Origin: Candidatus Phycosocius bacilliformis | Lineage (GTDB): Bacteria > Pseudomonadota > Alphaproteobacteria > Caulobacterales > Aquidulcibacteraceae | Assembly: GCF_003112735.1 (NCBI RefSeq) | Contig: NZ_BFBR01000003.1 | Span: 275,453-339,452, forward strand | Length of the DNA stretch: 64,000 bases | Direction of reading: 5' to 3' | In this document: in pieces, positions 8,240-18,771 of the stretch | Layout of the letters: each line of letters begins with the position of its first letter | Numbering within the stretch: position 1 is the first letter of the stretch | Notes under the pieces: model-generated | Seen by the model: only the letters and a program-made list of their open reading frames with translations | What the model was told of the DNA's origin: nothing | Database searches by the model: none | Program-made: the position numbers and the translations under genes

Positions 8240-10414
8240 ATGAAGAATAGACAGATCTTGCTCGCAACAGCCGCCACTTTGACGACCCTGATCTCTGGGA
8301 ATGCTTGGGCCCAATCAGGAACGGCGACGACTGCCGATGAGCCGGCGTCGGATGTCGTCATTGTCACGGCGCAACGTCGGGCTCAAGATATCCAGCAAGT
8401 ACCGGCGTCTGTCTCGGCCTTATCCAGCTTGCAAATCGAACAGCGTCAGGTCGGCAATGTGTTGGACTTGCAATATCAAGTGCCCAATATCTCGATCGCA
8501 ACTGGGACGGGGACGGCCAATTCCGCCCGCATCTTCCTGCGCGGCGTTGGTGAAGATGAATCGCGGGGCGCAGTCGACCCGGCTGTGGCGATCTATGTCG
8601 ACGGCATTTATATGGGCCGTCAGCTCGGCTCGCTCTTCTCAGTGGTGGATCTGGAACGCATCGAAGTTCTGCGCGGACCGCAGGGAACTTTGTACGGTCG
8701 CGCGTCAAATGGCGGGGCGATTAAATTGGTGTCCAAGCGCCCCAATCAGGAATTGGGTGGCGAGTTGCGCGCTGGCATCGGCAATTATGATCGAACCGAA
8801 GCGCGCGGGACTTTAAATCTGCCCTTGGGTCCGTCAACAGCGGCACGGATGACAGTAATCTACAAGGGGCGCGAAGGTTTCCACACCCTGAACCCAAACG
8901 GCGATCGGGCCGCTTTTGCCCGCAAAGTTGGTGAACAGGATATGGGCGCGTGGCGCTTCAGCCTTGCCCATGATTTCAATGAGGATTGGAAAATCCTATT
9001 CGCTTATGATGCCACACAGGATAATAGCGATCCCAATCCCGACAGCGCCCGGCCAGGCAATGACCGCGACAACAACATCTTCACGATTGAGCCGCTGCCC
9101 GGTGTGACGTGCGGGGCGACGTCAACCTCGCTAGGCTGCTTTTCTGATTACCGCAGCAAAATCACCAGCGAGGGCAGTTCGCTGACGCTGGATGGTAAAC
9201 TCGGCAGCTTCTCCTTCCAATCCCTAACCGGCTATCGGACACTGAAAGACGATTTGGGCTCACGTATCGGCTCGCCCTATTTTCAGAAAACCGATCAGGA
9301 TCAGTTCAGTCAGGAAGTAACGCTGTCGTCGAACTTTGACGGCCCGCTGAATTTTGTTGCGGGGGCCTATTTGTTTGAGGAAGATGTGGTGCTCAACACC
9401 ACGTTTGTCTTCCCATTCCGAGTGGCTGTGAAGACTGAGTCCCTGTCAGGCTTTCTCCATGGCACGTATAAGGCCACGGATCGCTTAACTGCCACGGCGG
9501 GTGTCCGCGTGACCAAGGAAACCAAGGACTTCACCGGGGCCAATCTTGGTGCAGCCTTTGCCACTAATCCAGCTTTCCAGCGCACCGACAGCCGAGACTT
9601 TGATAATACGAGCTATAATATCGGGCTGGATTATCAGATTAACGACACGATGATGGTCTATGGCTCCTATGCCAATGGCTTCAAGCCGGGCGGCTGGTCG
9701 CCAGATTGCTTCAGCGCGACGGCCTGTTTCCTGCGCGTTGATGAAGAAGAAGTCCGCACCATTGAAGCCGGGACACGGCTGCAATTGTTCGACAAGGCGC
9801 TCAAATTCAATGCGACCTATTTCTTCAATACCTATGACGGGCTGCAGATTGGCGCGACGGTTCCAGGCCTTGGCTTTACCCGCTTCAATGTTGCCGAAAC
9901 CGAAATTCAGGGTCTTGAATTCGAAGCGTTCTGGCGACTGACAGAGCGGTTCTCGCTTACCGGCAATCTGGCCTTCCTTGATGCCAAATATACCTCTGTG
10001 ACGCCGCCTCAGGCCTCGGCCTTGACCAATGCGGGTGTTCCGTGCGCAGGGGGTGTGCCAACGGTTGCGTGTGCCCTCGCGCTCAAGCTCAAGAATGCGC
10101 CGGACTACAAGGGCTTTGTCGGCTTCAATTATACACGTGGCTTTGGCCCCGGTAAGCTGATTGTCATGGGCGATGTGTCCTTCGAGGATGAAAGCTACAG
10201 CCTGGTTGCCAATAGCCCGATTAATGCTTTGACCAAGATTGACCCACTCTATAATGCGCGGATCGCCTATGAGTTCGACAATGGCATCTCCGTTGCGTTG
10301 TGGGGTCAGAATCTGTCGGATCAGGAATATTGGCGGGCTGCCTCAGCAGGCTCATTCACCACCTATGCCGCACCACCGCGCACATGGGGCATTGATGTTG
10401 GGGTGAAGTTCTAA
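8240..10414 (+). CDS. TonB-dependent receptor
   Basis: This outer-membrane active transporter has 724 residues, with a signal peptide ending near NAWAQS. A TonB-box-like segment (DVVIVTAQRR) is followed by the plug domain with VDGIYMGR and RIEVLRGPQGTLYGR, then a 22-strand barrel ending in an aromatic-rich strand and terminal Phe (GVKF). Its style is that of the large receptor families in sphingomonads and Caulobacter relatives. Substrate is unknown: no transporter, hydrolase or regulator lies beside it. ATG at 8240 is preferred to an in-frame TTG at 8237. Confidence 0.9.
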   Translation: MKNRQILLATAATLTTLISGNAWAQSGTATTADEPASDVVIVTAQRRAQDIQQVPASVSALSSLQIEQRQVGNVLDLQYQVPNISIATGTGTANSARIFLRGVGEDESRGAVDPAVAIYVDGIYMGRQLGSLFSVVDLERIEVLRGPQGTLYGRASNGGAIKLVSKRPNQELGGELRAGIGNYDRTEARGTLNLPLGPSTAARMTVIYKGREGFHTLNPNGDRAAFARKVGEQDMGAWRFSLAHDFNEDWKILFAYDATQDNSDPNPDSARPGNDRDNNIFTIEPLPGVTCGATSTSLGCFSDYRSKITSEGSSLTLDGKLGSFSFQSLTGYRTLKDDLGSRIGSPYFQKTDQDQFSQEVTLSSNFDGPLNFVAGAYLFEEDVVLNTTFVFPFRVAVKTESLSGFLHGTYKATDRLTATAGVRVTKETKDFTGANLGAAFATNPAFQRTDSRDFDNTSYNIGLDYQINDTMMVYGSYANGFKPGGWSPDCFSATACFLRVDEEEVRTIEAGTRLQLFDKALKFNATYFFNTYDGLQIGATVPGLGFTRFNVAETEIQGLEFEAFWRLTERFSLTGNLAFLDAKYTSVTPPQASALTNAGVPCAGGVPTVACALALKLKNAPDYKGFVGFNYTRGFGPGKLIVMGDVSFEDESYSLVANSPINALTKIDPLYNARIAYEFDNGISVALWGQNLSDQEYWRAASAGSFTTYAAPPRTWGIDVGVKF

Positions 10415-10447
10415 CACCCCTCACCAACACGAAGACCGAGCCAAGTT

Positions 10448-11695
10448 TCAGCCCAAGGCCTGCACCAAGGCCTTGAGGCGCTCGACCAAGCCCATCTCGT
10501 CCTCGGTGAAGTCCTGATCGACCCACCAACGCTCAAGCTCGCGCAGAATCTGGCCCACCGCTGGGCCATGTCGCGCGCCAGCGGCCAGAACCTGCTCGCC
10601 ACTAACGGGGAAGCGCGGGGCGACAAAGCCGCTCGCCAGCGCGATCATGGCGCGCCACTGACTGGTGCGGCGGGGCTCGGCATCCTCAGCCCACGCCAGT
10701 CGCACCCGGTCCAGATAGAGTTGTTCCCCCAACCAATAGAGGGCGCGGCGCACCTCACGTGCAGACAAATAGGACACAATCCGCGTCTCATCGCCTGCCC
10801 ATGCCAATAGGCGATCAGCTTCGGCCTTTGACAGTTTGAGCCGACTGGCAAGCCCTGCCACGGCGGTTGGATCGCGTGGCAACAGCCCCATCAGGCGTTG
10901 CAGCGGGTCCGGCTCTAAAAACAGACTGGTGTCGATTTCGAGCAAGTGCCGGAAAACAGACAGCCCATGCGCCTCCGGCAATACCACAGGCAGGATCCCC
11001 GTCTGGGCCATGGCCTCAACGACCGGTCCGGGGTTTGATGCCCCCAAGAGCCGCTTCAATTCGTGCCAGACGCGCTCAACCGACAAACGTGTGATGCCGT
11101 CACGATGACGGGCACATGCGGCCAAAGCCTGTGGATCAAGTGGGCCTTTGCCATAGAAAGCGTGGAAGCGGAAAAACCGCAAAATGCGCAGATAATCTTC
11201 CTGCACACGGCTGTCAGCATCGCCCACAAAGCGCACGCGCCCTGCCCGCGCATCAGCCAGACCCGTGCCCATTGGATCATGCACCTGGCCCGCGGCATCA
11301 CAGTAAAGCGCATTCATGGTGAGGTCGCGGCGGGCCGCATCGGCTGCCCAATCGCGGGTAAAGGCGATTTCAGCGTGGCGACCATCGGTGGATAGATCAC
11401 GACGCAGCGTGGTAACCTCAACCGGTTTGCCGGAAGGAATGGCTGTGACGGTGCCATGGGCCAAACCGGTTGGGGCAAAGGCAATGCCAGCGGCCTGCAA
11501 AGCGGCCATCACCGCTTCGGGTTCCAGCTGGGTGGCGATGTCAAGATCATGGGCACTCCGGCCCAGAACCGCGTCCCGCACACAACCGCCGACAAGGCGC
11601 GCACAATCAGGCTCGACCCCGTTTAGGACGCCCAGCACTTTTTGGGCGTCGGGGTTGCGAACCAGGGCGTGTTGGGCAAGGCTGAAACCGCTCAT
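10448..11695 (-). CDS. cca: CCA tRNA nucleotidyltransferase / poly(A) polymerase family
   Basis: This enzyme adds or repairs the 3' CCA end of tRNAs. The class II nucleotidyltransferase head is clear: GGCVRDAVLG near residue 36 and the metal-binding DLDIAT just after. The RNA-binding domain follows (RILRFFRFHAFYG). The 415-residue length suits alphaproteobacterial forms without a full HD domain. It is the last gene of a minus-strand run with the acyl-CoA ligase and VOC genes, 57 bases after the VOC stop. Whether they share a transcript is uncertain, since the functions are unrelated. Confidence 0.92.
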   Translation of the reverse strand: MSGFSLAQHALVRNPDAQKVLGVLNGVEPDCARLVGGCVRDAVLGRSAHDLDIATQLEPEAVMAALQAAGIAFAPTGLAHGTVTAIPSGKPVEVTTLRRDLSTDGRHAEIAFTRDWAADAARRDLTMNALYCDAAGQVHDPMGTGLADARAGRVRFVGDADSRVQEDYLRILRFFRFHAFYGKGPLDPQALAACARHRDGITRLSVERVWHELKRLLGASNPGPVVEAMAQTGILPVVLPEAHGLSVFRHLLEIDTSLFLEPDPLQRLMGLLPRDPTAVAGLASRLKLSKAEADRLLAWAGDETRIVSYLSAREVRRALYWLGEQLYLDRVRLAWAEDAEPRRTSQWRAMIALASGFVAPRFPVSGEQVLAAGARHGPAVGQILRELERWWVDQDFTEDEMGLVERLKALVQALG

Positions 11696-11752
11696 GCACG
11701 CCAGATAGGGTGCAAAGCGGCGCGTGTCATCCCCGTCCCTGCACGGGCCTTA

Positions 11753-12145
11753 TCAGGCAGACGGGCTGGTCAGATCGCCAGTCTCTTGCCAGAGTTCAAT
11801 CTTGGTGCCGTCGGGATCGATAATCCAGGCAAACTTGCCATAGGATTCTTCCTGCAGCGGTCCTTCCAATTTTGCCCCGGCAGCCTCAATGCGCTCAATC
11901 ATGGCAAGCAGATCATCGACGCGAAAATTGATCATCACCTCGCGCGTCGAGGGGGCAAAATAGGCGGTATCTGTCGGGAAGGGGCTAAAAACCTGATGGC
12001 CGTCCTGCCCTGACAGAGCAAAGAGCGCACCATGCGCATCCATCTCAACGCCCAGCACAGTTTGATACCAAGCCCGCAGGCGATCGGGAGCTGGGCTCTT
12101 GATGAAGACCCCGCCAATTCCCAGGATGCGGCCGGAAACTGCCAT
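11753..12145 (-). CDS. VOC (glyoxalase/bleomycin resistance) family protein
   Basis: This 130-residue protein has two beta-alpha-beta-beta-beta modules of the vicinal oxygen chelate fold. The first starts with GIGGVFIKSPAPDRLRAWY, and the second ends with AWIIDPDGTKIELWQ, whose Glu is a usual metal ligand position. Members act as lyases, isomerases or dioxygenases, and the substrate cannot be told. The start codon overlaps the stop of the acyl-CoA ligase by one base (TAATG), so the two are coupled. Confidence 0.85.
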   Translation of the reverse strand: MAVSGRILGIGGVFIKSPAPDRLRAWYQTVLGVEMDAHGALFALSGQDGHQVFSPFPTDTAYFAPSTREVMINFRVDDLLAMIERIEAAGAKLEGPLQEESYGKFAWIIDPDGTKIELWQETGDLTSPSA

Positions 12146-13869
12146 TAAGCGGAAGTCTCAAACAACGACTTCAGCTCACGTTTGAGGATTTTGCCATTGG
12201 CGTTGCGCAGCAAAGGTTCATGCATGATACGCACATAGGCTGGCACCTTAAAGGCCGCCAAAGAGGCCCCGACCCACCGTTTGACGTCCTCTTCTGTCAG
12301 GCTTGAGGTGGGCGGCACGGTCACCACCGCCCCGACTTCTTCACCCAAGACTTTATGGGGAACCCCAATAATGGCCGCATCGGAAATGTCGGGGTGTTTG
12401 TAGAGAATATCCTCGATTTCCGAGCAATAGACATTTTCGCCACCACGAATGATCATGTCCTTGGCGCGATCCACGATGAAGATAAAGCCTTCCTCATCCA
12501 TGCGCACCAGATCGCCCGACTTGAACCAGCCCCCGCCAAAGGCGGCTTCGGTGGCTTCGGGCTTATTCCAATAGCCGACAATGACATTAGGACCACGGAT
12601 CCACAGCTCACCCACCTCGCCCACTGGCACATCCTGACCATCTGGGCCGACCACGCGCACATCATTGATGGGATGGGCCGGACCGCAGGACAAGGGTCGC
12701 AGCTCATAATCCTCTGAGCCGATATTGGTGACGGCAGCGGAGGTTTCGGTCAGACCATAGCCCTGACCGGGTGAGACTTTCGGGAAGGTTTCAACGATTT
12801 TGCGCACCAGTTCGGCTGAGCTGGGTGCCCCGCCATAGGACACGCTCTCCACACTTGAGGTATCGAACTCCTTCAGGCGGGGATGTTCAATCACCTGCCA
12901 GGCAATCGCCGGCACGCCACCAAAGCTGTTGATCTTTTCCTTCTCGATCAATTCAATGCCCTTGAGCGCATCCCAGCGGTGCATCATCACAATCTTTGCC
13001 CCTTGGGCGACCGAGGGCACCAAAACGGCATGACAGCCTGTCACATGAAAGAAGGGGATGGCCAGCAGAACCGCCTTTTTCGGCAAGCTTGGATCAGGAG
13101 CAGGCGGGGTTTCGCCCCGGCGCAGGAATTGCCGGGCGGTATTGACCATCATGTTCATCAGATTGGTGATGACATTGCGGTGGGTGCCATAGGCCCCTTT
13201 GGGTGCCCCAGTGGTGCCGGATGTGTAGAATAGGGTGCACAGATCCTCTGGATCCAATGCCACATCCGGGGCTGAAGTCTCAGGCAGATCCGCCCATGAT
13301 TTGGCCTCGCCGATCACATCTTCGAGTGCCACAGCCCCTGCTGGCAGATCATCACCCGCCCGAGTTACGATCAGCGCCCGTACATTGGGGATGTTGGGCA
13401 GTTTTTCAGCAATCCGGTCAGCCCGCTCCACATCGACAATCGCAACAACCGAGCCGGAATCGCGCAAACCATATTCAAGTTCATCGGCCGTCCACCACGC
13501 ATTGAGCGGGCAAATCATGGCACCAATGATCACGCTGGCCCAAAACACCACCGGCCATTCGGGCAAATTGCGCATGACCAGCGCAACGCGGTCGCCCTTT
13601 TTGACGCCGTAATTATCCTTAAGCGCATGCGCCAAGCGGGCTGCGGCATTGGCATGGGCACGGTAGCTGATACGCTCATCGCCATAGATCAGAAAATCAA
13701 GATCGCCATGGGCGCGGCCCATCTCAAAAATGTCGCGCAGAGACTGCGGTCCAACTTTATATACCCGCAATTCTTGGCCGCGAATGGTCTTGGTCTCGAT
13801 TTCGAGCGGTCCGCCGGGACCTGTCAAAATGGCATGAGCTTGGGATACCGACATGGCTGGAAATGGCAT
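12145..13869 (-). CDS. Class I adenylate-forming acyl-CoA synthetase
   Basis: This 574-residue enzyme would activate a fatty or related carboxylic acid to its CoA thioester with ATP. The P-loop-like motif FYTSGTTGAPKGA, the QGYGLTETSA motif and the GWFKSGDLV hinge region are all in place, and the C-terminal NGKILKREL carries the catalytic Lys. It resembles long-chain acyl-CoA ligases that feed beta-oxidation, of which this window holds several other enzymes. An alternative start at 13854 is possible. Translation is coupled to the VOC gene downstream. Confidence 0.9.
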   Translation of the reverse strand: MPFPAMSVSQAHAILTGPGGPLEIETKTIRGQELRVYKVGPQSLRDIFEMGRAHGDLDFLIYGDERISYRAHANAAARLAHALKDNYGVKKGDRVALVMRNLPEWPVVFWASVIIGAMICPLNAWWTADELEYGLRDSGSVVAIVDVERADRIAEKLPNIPNVRALIVTRAGDDLPAGAVALEDVIGEAKSWADLPETSAPDVALDPEDLCTLFYTSGTTGAPKGAYGTHRNVITNLMNMMVNTARQFLRRGETPPAPDPSLPKKAVLLAIPFFHVTGCHAVLVPSVAQGAKIVMMHRWDALKGIELIEKEKINSFGGVPAIAWQVIEHPRLKEFDTSSVESVSYGGAPSSAELVRKIVETFPKVSPGQGYGLTETSAAVTNIGSEDYELRPLSCGPAHPINDVRVVGPDGQDVPVGEVGELWIRGPNVIVGYWNKPEATEAAFGGGWFKSGDLVRMDEEGFIFIVDRAKDMIIRGGENVYCSEIEDILYKHPDISDAAIIGVPHKVLGEEVGAVVTVPPTSSLTEEDVKRWVGASLAAFKVPAYVRIMHEPLLRNANGKILKRELKSLFETSA

Positions 13870-14117
13870 TTGTTGTTTCCTCTCCCTGAAGGGATTTTTA
13901 TTGCCTCATTGGGCGTTTGATCTTTGGTATTGAACGAGATGACCGCCAACGCAAGCGCAAATCCTGCCCGAGGCCAATCGATTACAGCCTCTTGTCCCTT
14001 TGGAGACCTTAGCGGATTGGTCAGTATTATGACCGCAGGACTTGGCCCGTTCCCCGGTTGAAAGCATAAAGGGTCAGGGCCATCTATGGGCTTACCATCA
14101 TGCTGCAGGAGATGACG

Positions 14118-14639
14118 ATGCCAAGATTTGCCAAGAAAACCCACGGGCTTTGCCTCACCGTGGCGCTTGGACTACCGCTTGTATTGTCTGGCTGTGGCAG
14201 CAAGGAAAATGAAGTGGGTGGCTTTGCCAATGATCTGACCGGCAATGAAATCAAAGTGACCGCCCTGCGTGACCCGCAATTGCCCCAAGTCATCTGCCAT
14301 TTCGGCTCGTTTGATCGCAGCCTGATCGACCGTTTGGGCAAGGGCAATTGGTTTGAAAATCCCTCCAATACCGCGATAGATTGCCACGCGACTGCCCCGA
14401 TTGACGCCACGACTTTGGCAACATTGCCCAAAAGCGATGAGGTGTTTTCCAAAGGGGCCAGTCTGTTCTTCAAAACGATTGCCGTGCGCCGCATTGTCGA
14501 TGTTCCCAATCAGTCGATTGTCTATGTCTCCTACAGCCGCGAATTGGTCGCCGCCTCAGCCAAGCTAGGGATGAGTGTCGTGCCCGTCCGCCTGGGTGAT
14601 CAGGCTCCAGCCCCGCAGGGCCCCCAGCCCAAGCCATAA
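14118..14639 (+). CDS. creA: CreA family lipoprotein-like protein
   Basis: This 173-residue envelope protein starts with a lipoprotein signal whose lipobox is LVLSGC. The mature part opens with a segment like the CreA family ([15 protein letters not shown], then [15 protein letters not shown]) and has [14 protein letters not shown] further on, with the two conserved cysteines. CreA proteins are periplasmic and their function is poorly known. The start at 14118 is chosen because AGGAG sits 6 bases upstream; in-frame ATGs at 14100 and 14112 lack such spacing. The tail is Pro/Gln rich. Confidence 0.85.
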   Translation: MPRFAKKTHGLCLTVALGLPLVLSGCGSKENEVGGFANDLTGNEIKVTALRDPQLPQVICHFGSFDRSLIDRLGKGNWFENPSNTAIDCHATAPIDATTLATLPKSDEVFSKGASLFFKTIAVRRIVDVPNQSIVYVSYSRELVAASAKLGMSVVPVRLGDQAPAPQGPQPKP

Positions 14640-14691
14640 GTCGGTATCAGGCCTTGCCATACGCCTGCCTCGGGTGCACCTGAAGACAATC

Positions 14692-16665
14692 ATGTCCAAG
14701 GCCGATTCATCCCCCCTGCCCGACCTTACTGACCTGCCAGGTGAAGCAACCCCACGCACAGGCGTGTTGGAAGGGGTTGAGGTCATTCGTGATCACTTGC
14801 GCCGCTTGCCTGGCAGGCCCGGCGTCTATCGCATGATCGGGGCGGAGGGCGAGGTTCTCTATGTCGGCAAGGCCAAGAATCTTAAGAACCGGGTGACATC
14901 CTATGCGCGCGGCATCGGCCATTCCAACCGCATTGCCCGCATGATCGACCTGACCCGGGCGATGGAATTTGTGGTGACCGCGACGGAAACCGAAGCGCTG
15001 TTGCTAGAAGCCAATCTGATCAAGCGACTGCGCCCGCGCTTCAACATCTTGATGCGGGATGACAAGTCCTTTCCCTATATCGCCATCCGACGCGATCACG
15101 AGGCCCCCCAGATTGCCAAGCATCGCGGCGCGCGGGCCAAAAATGTCGATTATTTCGGCCCATTTGCCAGCGCCTGGGCCGTCAATGCCAGCCTGACCAC
15201 CTTGCAAAAGGCGTTTCTGCTGCGCTCTTGCACTGACAGTGTTTATGACAGCCGGTCTCGGCCCTGCATGCTGCACCAGATCAAGCGCTGTTCCGCGCCC
15301 TGTGTCGGGCTTATCAGTTCTTCGGATTATGGCGAGCTGGTGGATGAAGCCACCGCTTTCTTGCGTGGCAAATCGGTCGATCTGCAAAGGCGGCTGGCAG
15401 AAGACATGCACACGGCGGCCGAAGCGCTTGATTTTGAGCGGGCAGCCCGGCTGCGCGACCGCATCAAGGCACTGGCCAGCATCCGTGCCGTGCAAGGTAT
15501 CAATCCGCAGAGTTTTGAAGAGGCAGATGTGTTTGGCTTAGCCCAGGACGGGGCGATGAGCTGTATTCAGGTATTCTTCTTCCGGGCAGGCCAGAACTGG
15601 GGCAATCGCGCCTATTTCCCCAAGCATGAAAAGGACGCCAGCGAGGCTGAAATCCTCGATGCCTTCATAGCCCAATTCTATGATGACAAGCCCGCACCTG
15701 CGCTCATTCTGACCAGTCATGACGTGCCGGGCGAGGCCCTGTTGGCAGAGGCGCTGAGCTTGCGGATGGATGCCAAGGTGGAAATTCGCTGTCCGCAACG
15801 GGGCGAAAAGCGCGAGGTCGTCGCCCATGCCACCGCCAATGCCCGCGAGGCGCTGGCCCGCAAACTGGCCGAAAGCAGCACGCAGACGCGCCTTTTGGAC
15901 GGGGTGGCCGATGTTTTCGGGCTTGCCAGTCCACCCCAACGGATTGAGGTCTACGACAATTCCCACATTCAGGGCAGTCATGCCGTGGGGGCGATGATTG
16001 TGGCCGGTCCCGATGGGTTTGAGAAAAGCCAATATCGCAAATGGACGATCAAGGATGCCAAGGGCGGCGATGATTTTGCCATGATGCGGGAAGTCTTTAC
16101 CCGTCGCTTTGCCCGCCTTTTGCAATCAGAGACCGAAGACCTGCCCCCCAGTGTGGATATGGAGGGCAATCTGATCGACACAGGCGGACGTCGCAAAGCC
16201 AGTGCTGAAGCCAACTGGCCTGATCTTGTCTTGATTGACGGCGGCGAACAGCAATTGGCCGTGGTTCAAGACGTGGCCCGTGAACTGGGCCTTGAAGATG
16301 ACGTCACATTGATCTCGATTGCCAAGGGCGTGGACCGAGATGCCGGCCGGGAGGTGTTTCATGTCCCCGGTCGCGCGCCCTTCCGGCTCGAACCCAAGGA
16401 CCCTGTGCTTTACTATCTTCAGCGGCTGCGAGATGAAGCCCACCGCTTTGCCATCGGGGCGCATCGGCAGAAGCGCTCAAGCGCGATTGCCAAAAACCCA
16501 CTTGATGAGATTGCTGGCGTCGGGCCGATGCGCAAGAAGGCCATTCTCGCCCGGTTTGGTTCTGCCCGTGGTGTGGCACGTGCCAGCCTGAGTGAGTTGA
16601 TGGAAGTGCCCGGCGTGAATGAAGAATTGGCGGGCCGTATCCAGGCCTTTTTCCAAAGGACGTGA
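14692..16665 (+). CDS. uvrC: Excinuclease ABC subunit C
   Basis: UvrC makes both incisions in nucleotide excision repair. The 657 residues contain the GIY-YIG nuclease (PGVYRMIG, then [14 protein letters not shown], about residues 41-70), a UVR motif for UvrB contact ([13 protein letters not shown]), the RNase H-like endonuclease domain ([29 protein letters not shown]) and tandem helix-hairpin-helix motifs at the end. The frame is open from 14575, but ATG at 14692 gives the normal N terminus; the extra 39 residues look non-coding. It overlaps pgsA, an arrangement also common in other bacteria. Confidence 0.96.
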   Translation: MSKADSSPLPDLTDLPGEATPRTGVLEGVEVIRDHLRRLPGRPGVYRMIGAEGEVLYVGKAKNLKNRVTSYARGIGHSNRIARMIDLTRAMEFVVTATETEALLLEANLIKRLRPRFNILMRDDKSFPYIAIRRDHEAPQIAKHRGARAKNVDYFGPFASAWAVNASLTTLQKAFLLRSCTDSVYDSRSRPCMLHQIKRCSAPCVGLISSSDYGELVDEATAFLRGKSVDLQRRLAEDMHTAAEALDFERAARLRDRIKALASIRAVQGINPQSFEEADVFGLAQDGAMSCIQVFFFRAGQNWGNRAYFPKHEKDASEAEILDAFIAQFYDDKPAPALILTSHDVPGEALLAEALSLRMDAKVEIRCPQRGEKREVVAHATANAREALARKLAESSTQTRLLDGVADVFGLASPPQRIEVYDNSHIQGSHAVGAMIVAGPDGFEKSQYRKWTIKDAKGGDDFAMMREVFTRRFARLLQSETEDLPPSVDMEGNLIDTGGRRKASAEANWPDLVLIDGGEQQLAVVQDVARELGLEDDVTLISIAKGVDRDAGREVFHVPGRAPFRLEPKDPVLYYLQRLRDEAHRFAIGAHRQKRSSAIAKNPLDEIAGVGPMRKKAILARFGSARGVARASLSELMEVPGVNEELAGRIQAFFQRT

Positions 16666-17312
16666 TGATGAAATGGCTTCCCAATGCAGTCTCGATCAGC
16701 CGCCTCGCACTGGCCCCCCTCATCGGCTATCTGATTTGGCGCGGATTGTCTGATGGTATGGCCAATCAAGAACTGAGGTGGGCGTTTGGCCTGTTTGTTG
16801 TATCGGCATTGACCGATTGGCTGGATGGCTATCTTGCCCGCAAGCTCGACGCGAAAAGTGAGCTCGGTGGGCAATTGGATCTGTGGGGCGACAAGATTCT
16901 GGTCGGCATCACGCTTTTTGCGCTGTGGCTGGGCTGGCTGGCGCAAAATAATCCGGGGCAGGATCTGGTAACCGGTGCCTTGGGTGACCCGCTGGCTTTG
17001 ATGTTTGGGGTCTTCTTCCTGCTGGCAATCCCGGTGCGCGACAGCCTTGTCACCCGGCTACGTGCCAAAGTAGCTGCGCGTGGGGTGACCCTATCACCGA
17101 CTTTTGCCGCCAAATCCAAGACCGCGGTGATCATGGGCGGCATGGGTGTGCTGTTGGCTGGGTTGGCATCGGGGATGACAGGATTGGGTCAAGCCGGATT
17201 TGCGATTTTGGTATTGGGGGCCTTGATGTCAATCTGGACGGGCTGGTCCTATGTTCGCGCCGCACGCAGGACACACGATTCAAAATCCGGCGATGCTTCA
17301 GGAAGCGCTTAA
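16665..17312 (+). CDS. pgsA: CDP-diacylglycerol-glycerol-3-phosphate 3-phosphatidyltransferase
   Basis: This enzyme makes phosphatidylglycerol phosphate, the first committed step to phosphatidylglycerol and cardiolipin. The CDP-alcohol phosphotransferase signature is complete: DWLDGYLAR, a Gly nine residues on, then two further Asp (GGQLDLWGD). Several membrane segments are present. GTG at 16662, ATG at 16665 and ATG at 16668 are all possible; an AAGGA lies at 16656-16660 and the uvrC stop overlaps 16665. The last bases TTAA are shared with the converging PAS gene. Confidence 0.93.
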   Translation: MMKWLPNAVSISRLALAPLIGYLIWRGLSDGMANQELRWAFGLFVVSALTDWLDGYLARKLDAKSELGGQLDLWGDKILVGITLFALWLGWLAQNNPGQDLVTGALGDPLALMFGVFFLLAIPVRDSLVTRLRAKVAARGVTLSPTFAAKSKTAVIMGGMGVLLAGLASGMTGLGQAGFAILVLGALMSIWTGWSYVRAARRTHDSKSGDASGSA

Positions 17313-17773
17313 GCGGTCATCATCCGTTGCAACGCCCAATTGGGTGCGCGTGCACCTGACAAGGCAATATCAAGCCCGATCACAGCCTCAACCTCATGCG
17401 CACAACCCAGAGGCAAACGAAGCCAAAAGCGCACCGCTTGGCCCGGAAGACCAGATTCGGCAGGCGCGACCCCGCATGAAGGCTTTCGGTCGCGGGCAAC
17501 ACGCAAGATCGTTTCGCCCGAGCCTGGTAAATCTGACTGGATGAGGCATGTGCGTGGATCATCGCCAAAGACGTCTCGCAATGCGCTGCCCGCAACACGT
17601 ACCCGCGGAGCTTCGGCATGGCGGGTTTCAATCAAGGAAATAAACGGGAGCAGCGGACCAAAGGCCCTGGGCTGAAAACTCTCGCGCGATGGCATTTCTG
17701 CCCCGGCAGCTGCATGCGCCCAAACGTCAAAAAGACGCCTTTGCTCTTCCAGCAGCAGTTGAGCCCGGAACAT
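17309..17773 (-). CDS. PAS_5-like domain protein
   Basis: This 154-residue protein resembles short alphaproteobacterial PAS_5 proteins. It has a helix with the LFDVWAHAAAGAEMPSR pattern, then a PAS-like fold with SLIETRHAEAPRVRVAGSAL. It has no output domain, so it may act as a sensor partner or be structural. The frame opens at a TTG at 17782, but ATG at 17773 is preferred. It converges on pgsA with a 4-base overlap and lies downstream of the MucR gene in the same direction. Ligand and partner are unknown. Confidence 0.7.
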   Translation of the reverse strand: MFRAQLLLEEQRRLFDVWAHAAAGAEMPSRESFQPRAFGPLLPFISLIETRHAEAPRVRVAGSALRDVFGDDPRTCLIQSDLPGSGETILRVARDRKPSCGVAPAESGLPGQAVRFWLRLPLGCAHEVEAVIGLDIALSGARAPNWALQRMMTA

Positions 17774-17915
17774 TGACACCAATATTTACCCCCTGTTGAG
17801 GATAGTATCAGTGATTTGCACCGAATCGCGCAAGAGTCTTTATGTATAGCAAGAGAAAATTTTCATCTTTTCGCTGCGAATACTTGTTTCGCTACCGAAA
17901 CAATCCCGCAAAATC

Positions 17916-18320
17916 TCAGCGGCGACCGCGCCCAAGACCAATCTTCTTGGCCAATTCAGATCGCGCTGCAGCATAATTAGGGGCTACCATAGGATAATCC
18001 GCGGGAAGACCCCATTTGGCGCGATATTCATCTGGCGACATGTCATATGAAGACCGCAAGTGCCGCTTGAGAGACTTGAACTTCTTACCGTCTTCCAAGC
18101 AAACGATGTAATCAGGGAACACCGACTTCTTGGTTGGCACGGCAGGCACCAGTTCTTTTGACTCAACAACCGGTGCACCTTCTTGCGTGTTCTTGAGCGA
18201 CGCAAAGACAGTAGCAATCAGACCCGGCAATTCAGCTGACGGCAATTCGTTCCCGGCGACATAGGCCGCCACGATATCTACTGTCATTTCGATCAAACTG
18301 GCTTCCATGTTTTCAGACAT
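17916..18320 (-). CDS. MucR/Ros family transcriptional regulator
   Basis: This 134-residue DNA-binding protein is of the Ros/MucR zinc-finger type that globally represses AT-rich promoters in Alphaproteobacteria and, in Caulobacter relatives, controls cell-cycle genes. The C-terminal finger region is typical (VCLEDGKKFKSLKRHL, then MSPDEYRAKWGLP and DYPMVAPNYA). The N-terminal half is the oligomerisation region. The frame opens at 18359, but ATG at 18320 has GAGG nine bases upstream and gives the usual start MSENMEAS. A long AT-rich region upstream suits autoregulation. Confidence 0.92.
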   Translation of the reverse strand: MSENMEASLIEMTVDIVAAYVAGNELPSAELPGLIATVFASLKNTQEGAPVVESKELVPAVPTKKSVFPDYIVCLEDGKKFKSLKRHLRSSYDMSPDEYRAKWGLPADYPMVAPNYAAARSELAKKIGLGRGRR

Positions 18321-18771
18321 TACTGACATCCTCGGACGAGACCTTATTTTGACAAACACCTACTTGACCCCGGTCGAGCGATATCGCGAAAGGGCAAGTT
18401 TCACCCCGCCATTCAATCACTCTGACTCGGTGCGACGCGCCAAGCGGAGACGAATTCTCGTGCCAACTTGTTTCACCACAAAGATGTAAATGCAAGCACT
18501 TAAACCACCCTCAGAACGGAAAAACTGTCTACTGACCTAGTATGACATAGTCCAGATAGGACAATGACACTTTCATTGCTGAAAAACGGTAAACCAATTT
18601 GATCAAATAAATATTCTATATTCAAAGTACTATTCGGTTACGTGCAGCAAACTGTTATTACAATTCGTTCACATTCAAAACAGCCTGTCGAGGATGAAAA
18701 GTCTAACTTCAATTTGATTTTGGGAAAATTAACCAAGGCCGTACCAATGGGTATCTTGACCTGATTTAATC
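18321..18771. other. AT-rich intergenic region between mucR and the DUF2336 gene
   Basis: The 451 bases hold no supported gene. The stretch 18490-18770 is much richer in A and T than the surroundings and has many short A and T tracts, as expected for the promoter side of mucR and for MucR-type binding. I found no tRNA, no strong hairpin and no insertion-sequence ends. Confidence 0.5.

Noticed and set aside
14575..14691. N-terminal extension of uvrC
   Set aside because: The 39 added residues are Arg/Pro/Ser rich and not UvrC-like, and they overlap the creA end. ATG at 14692 is the better start.
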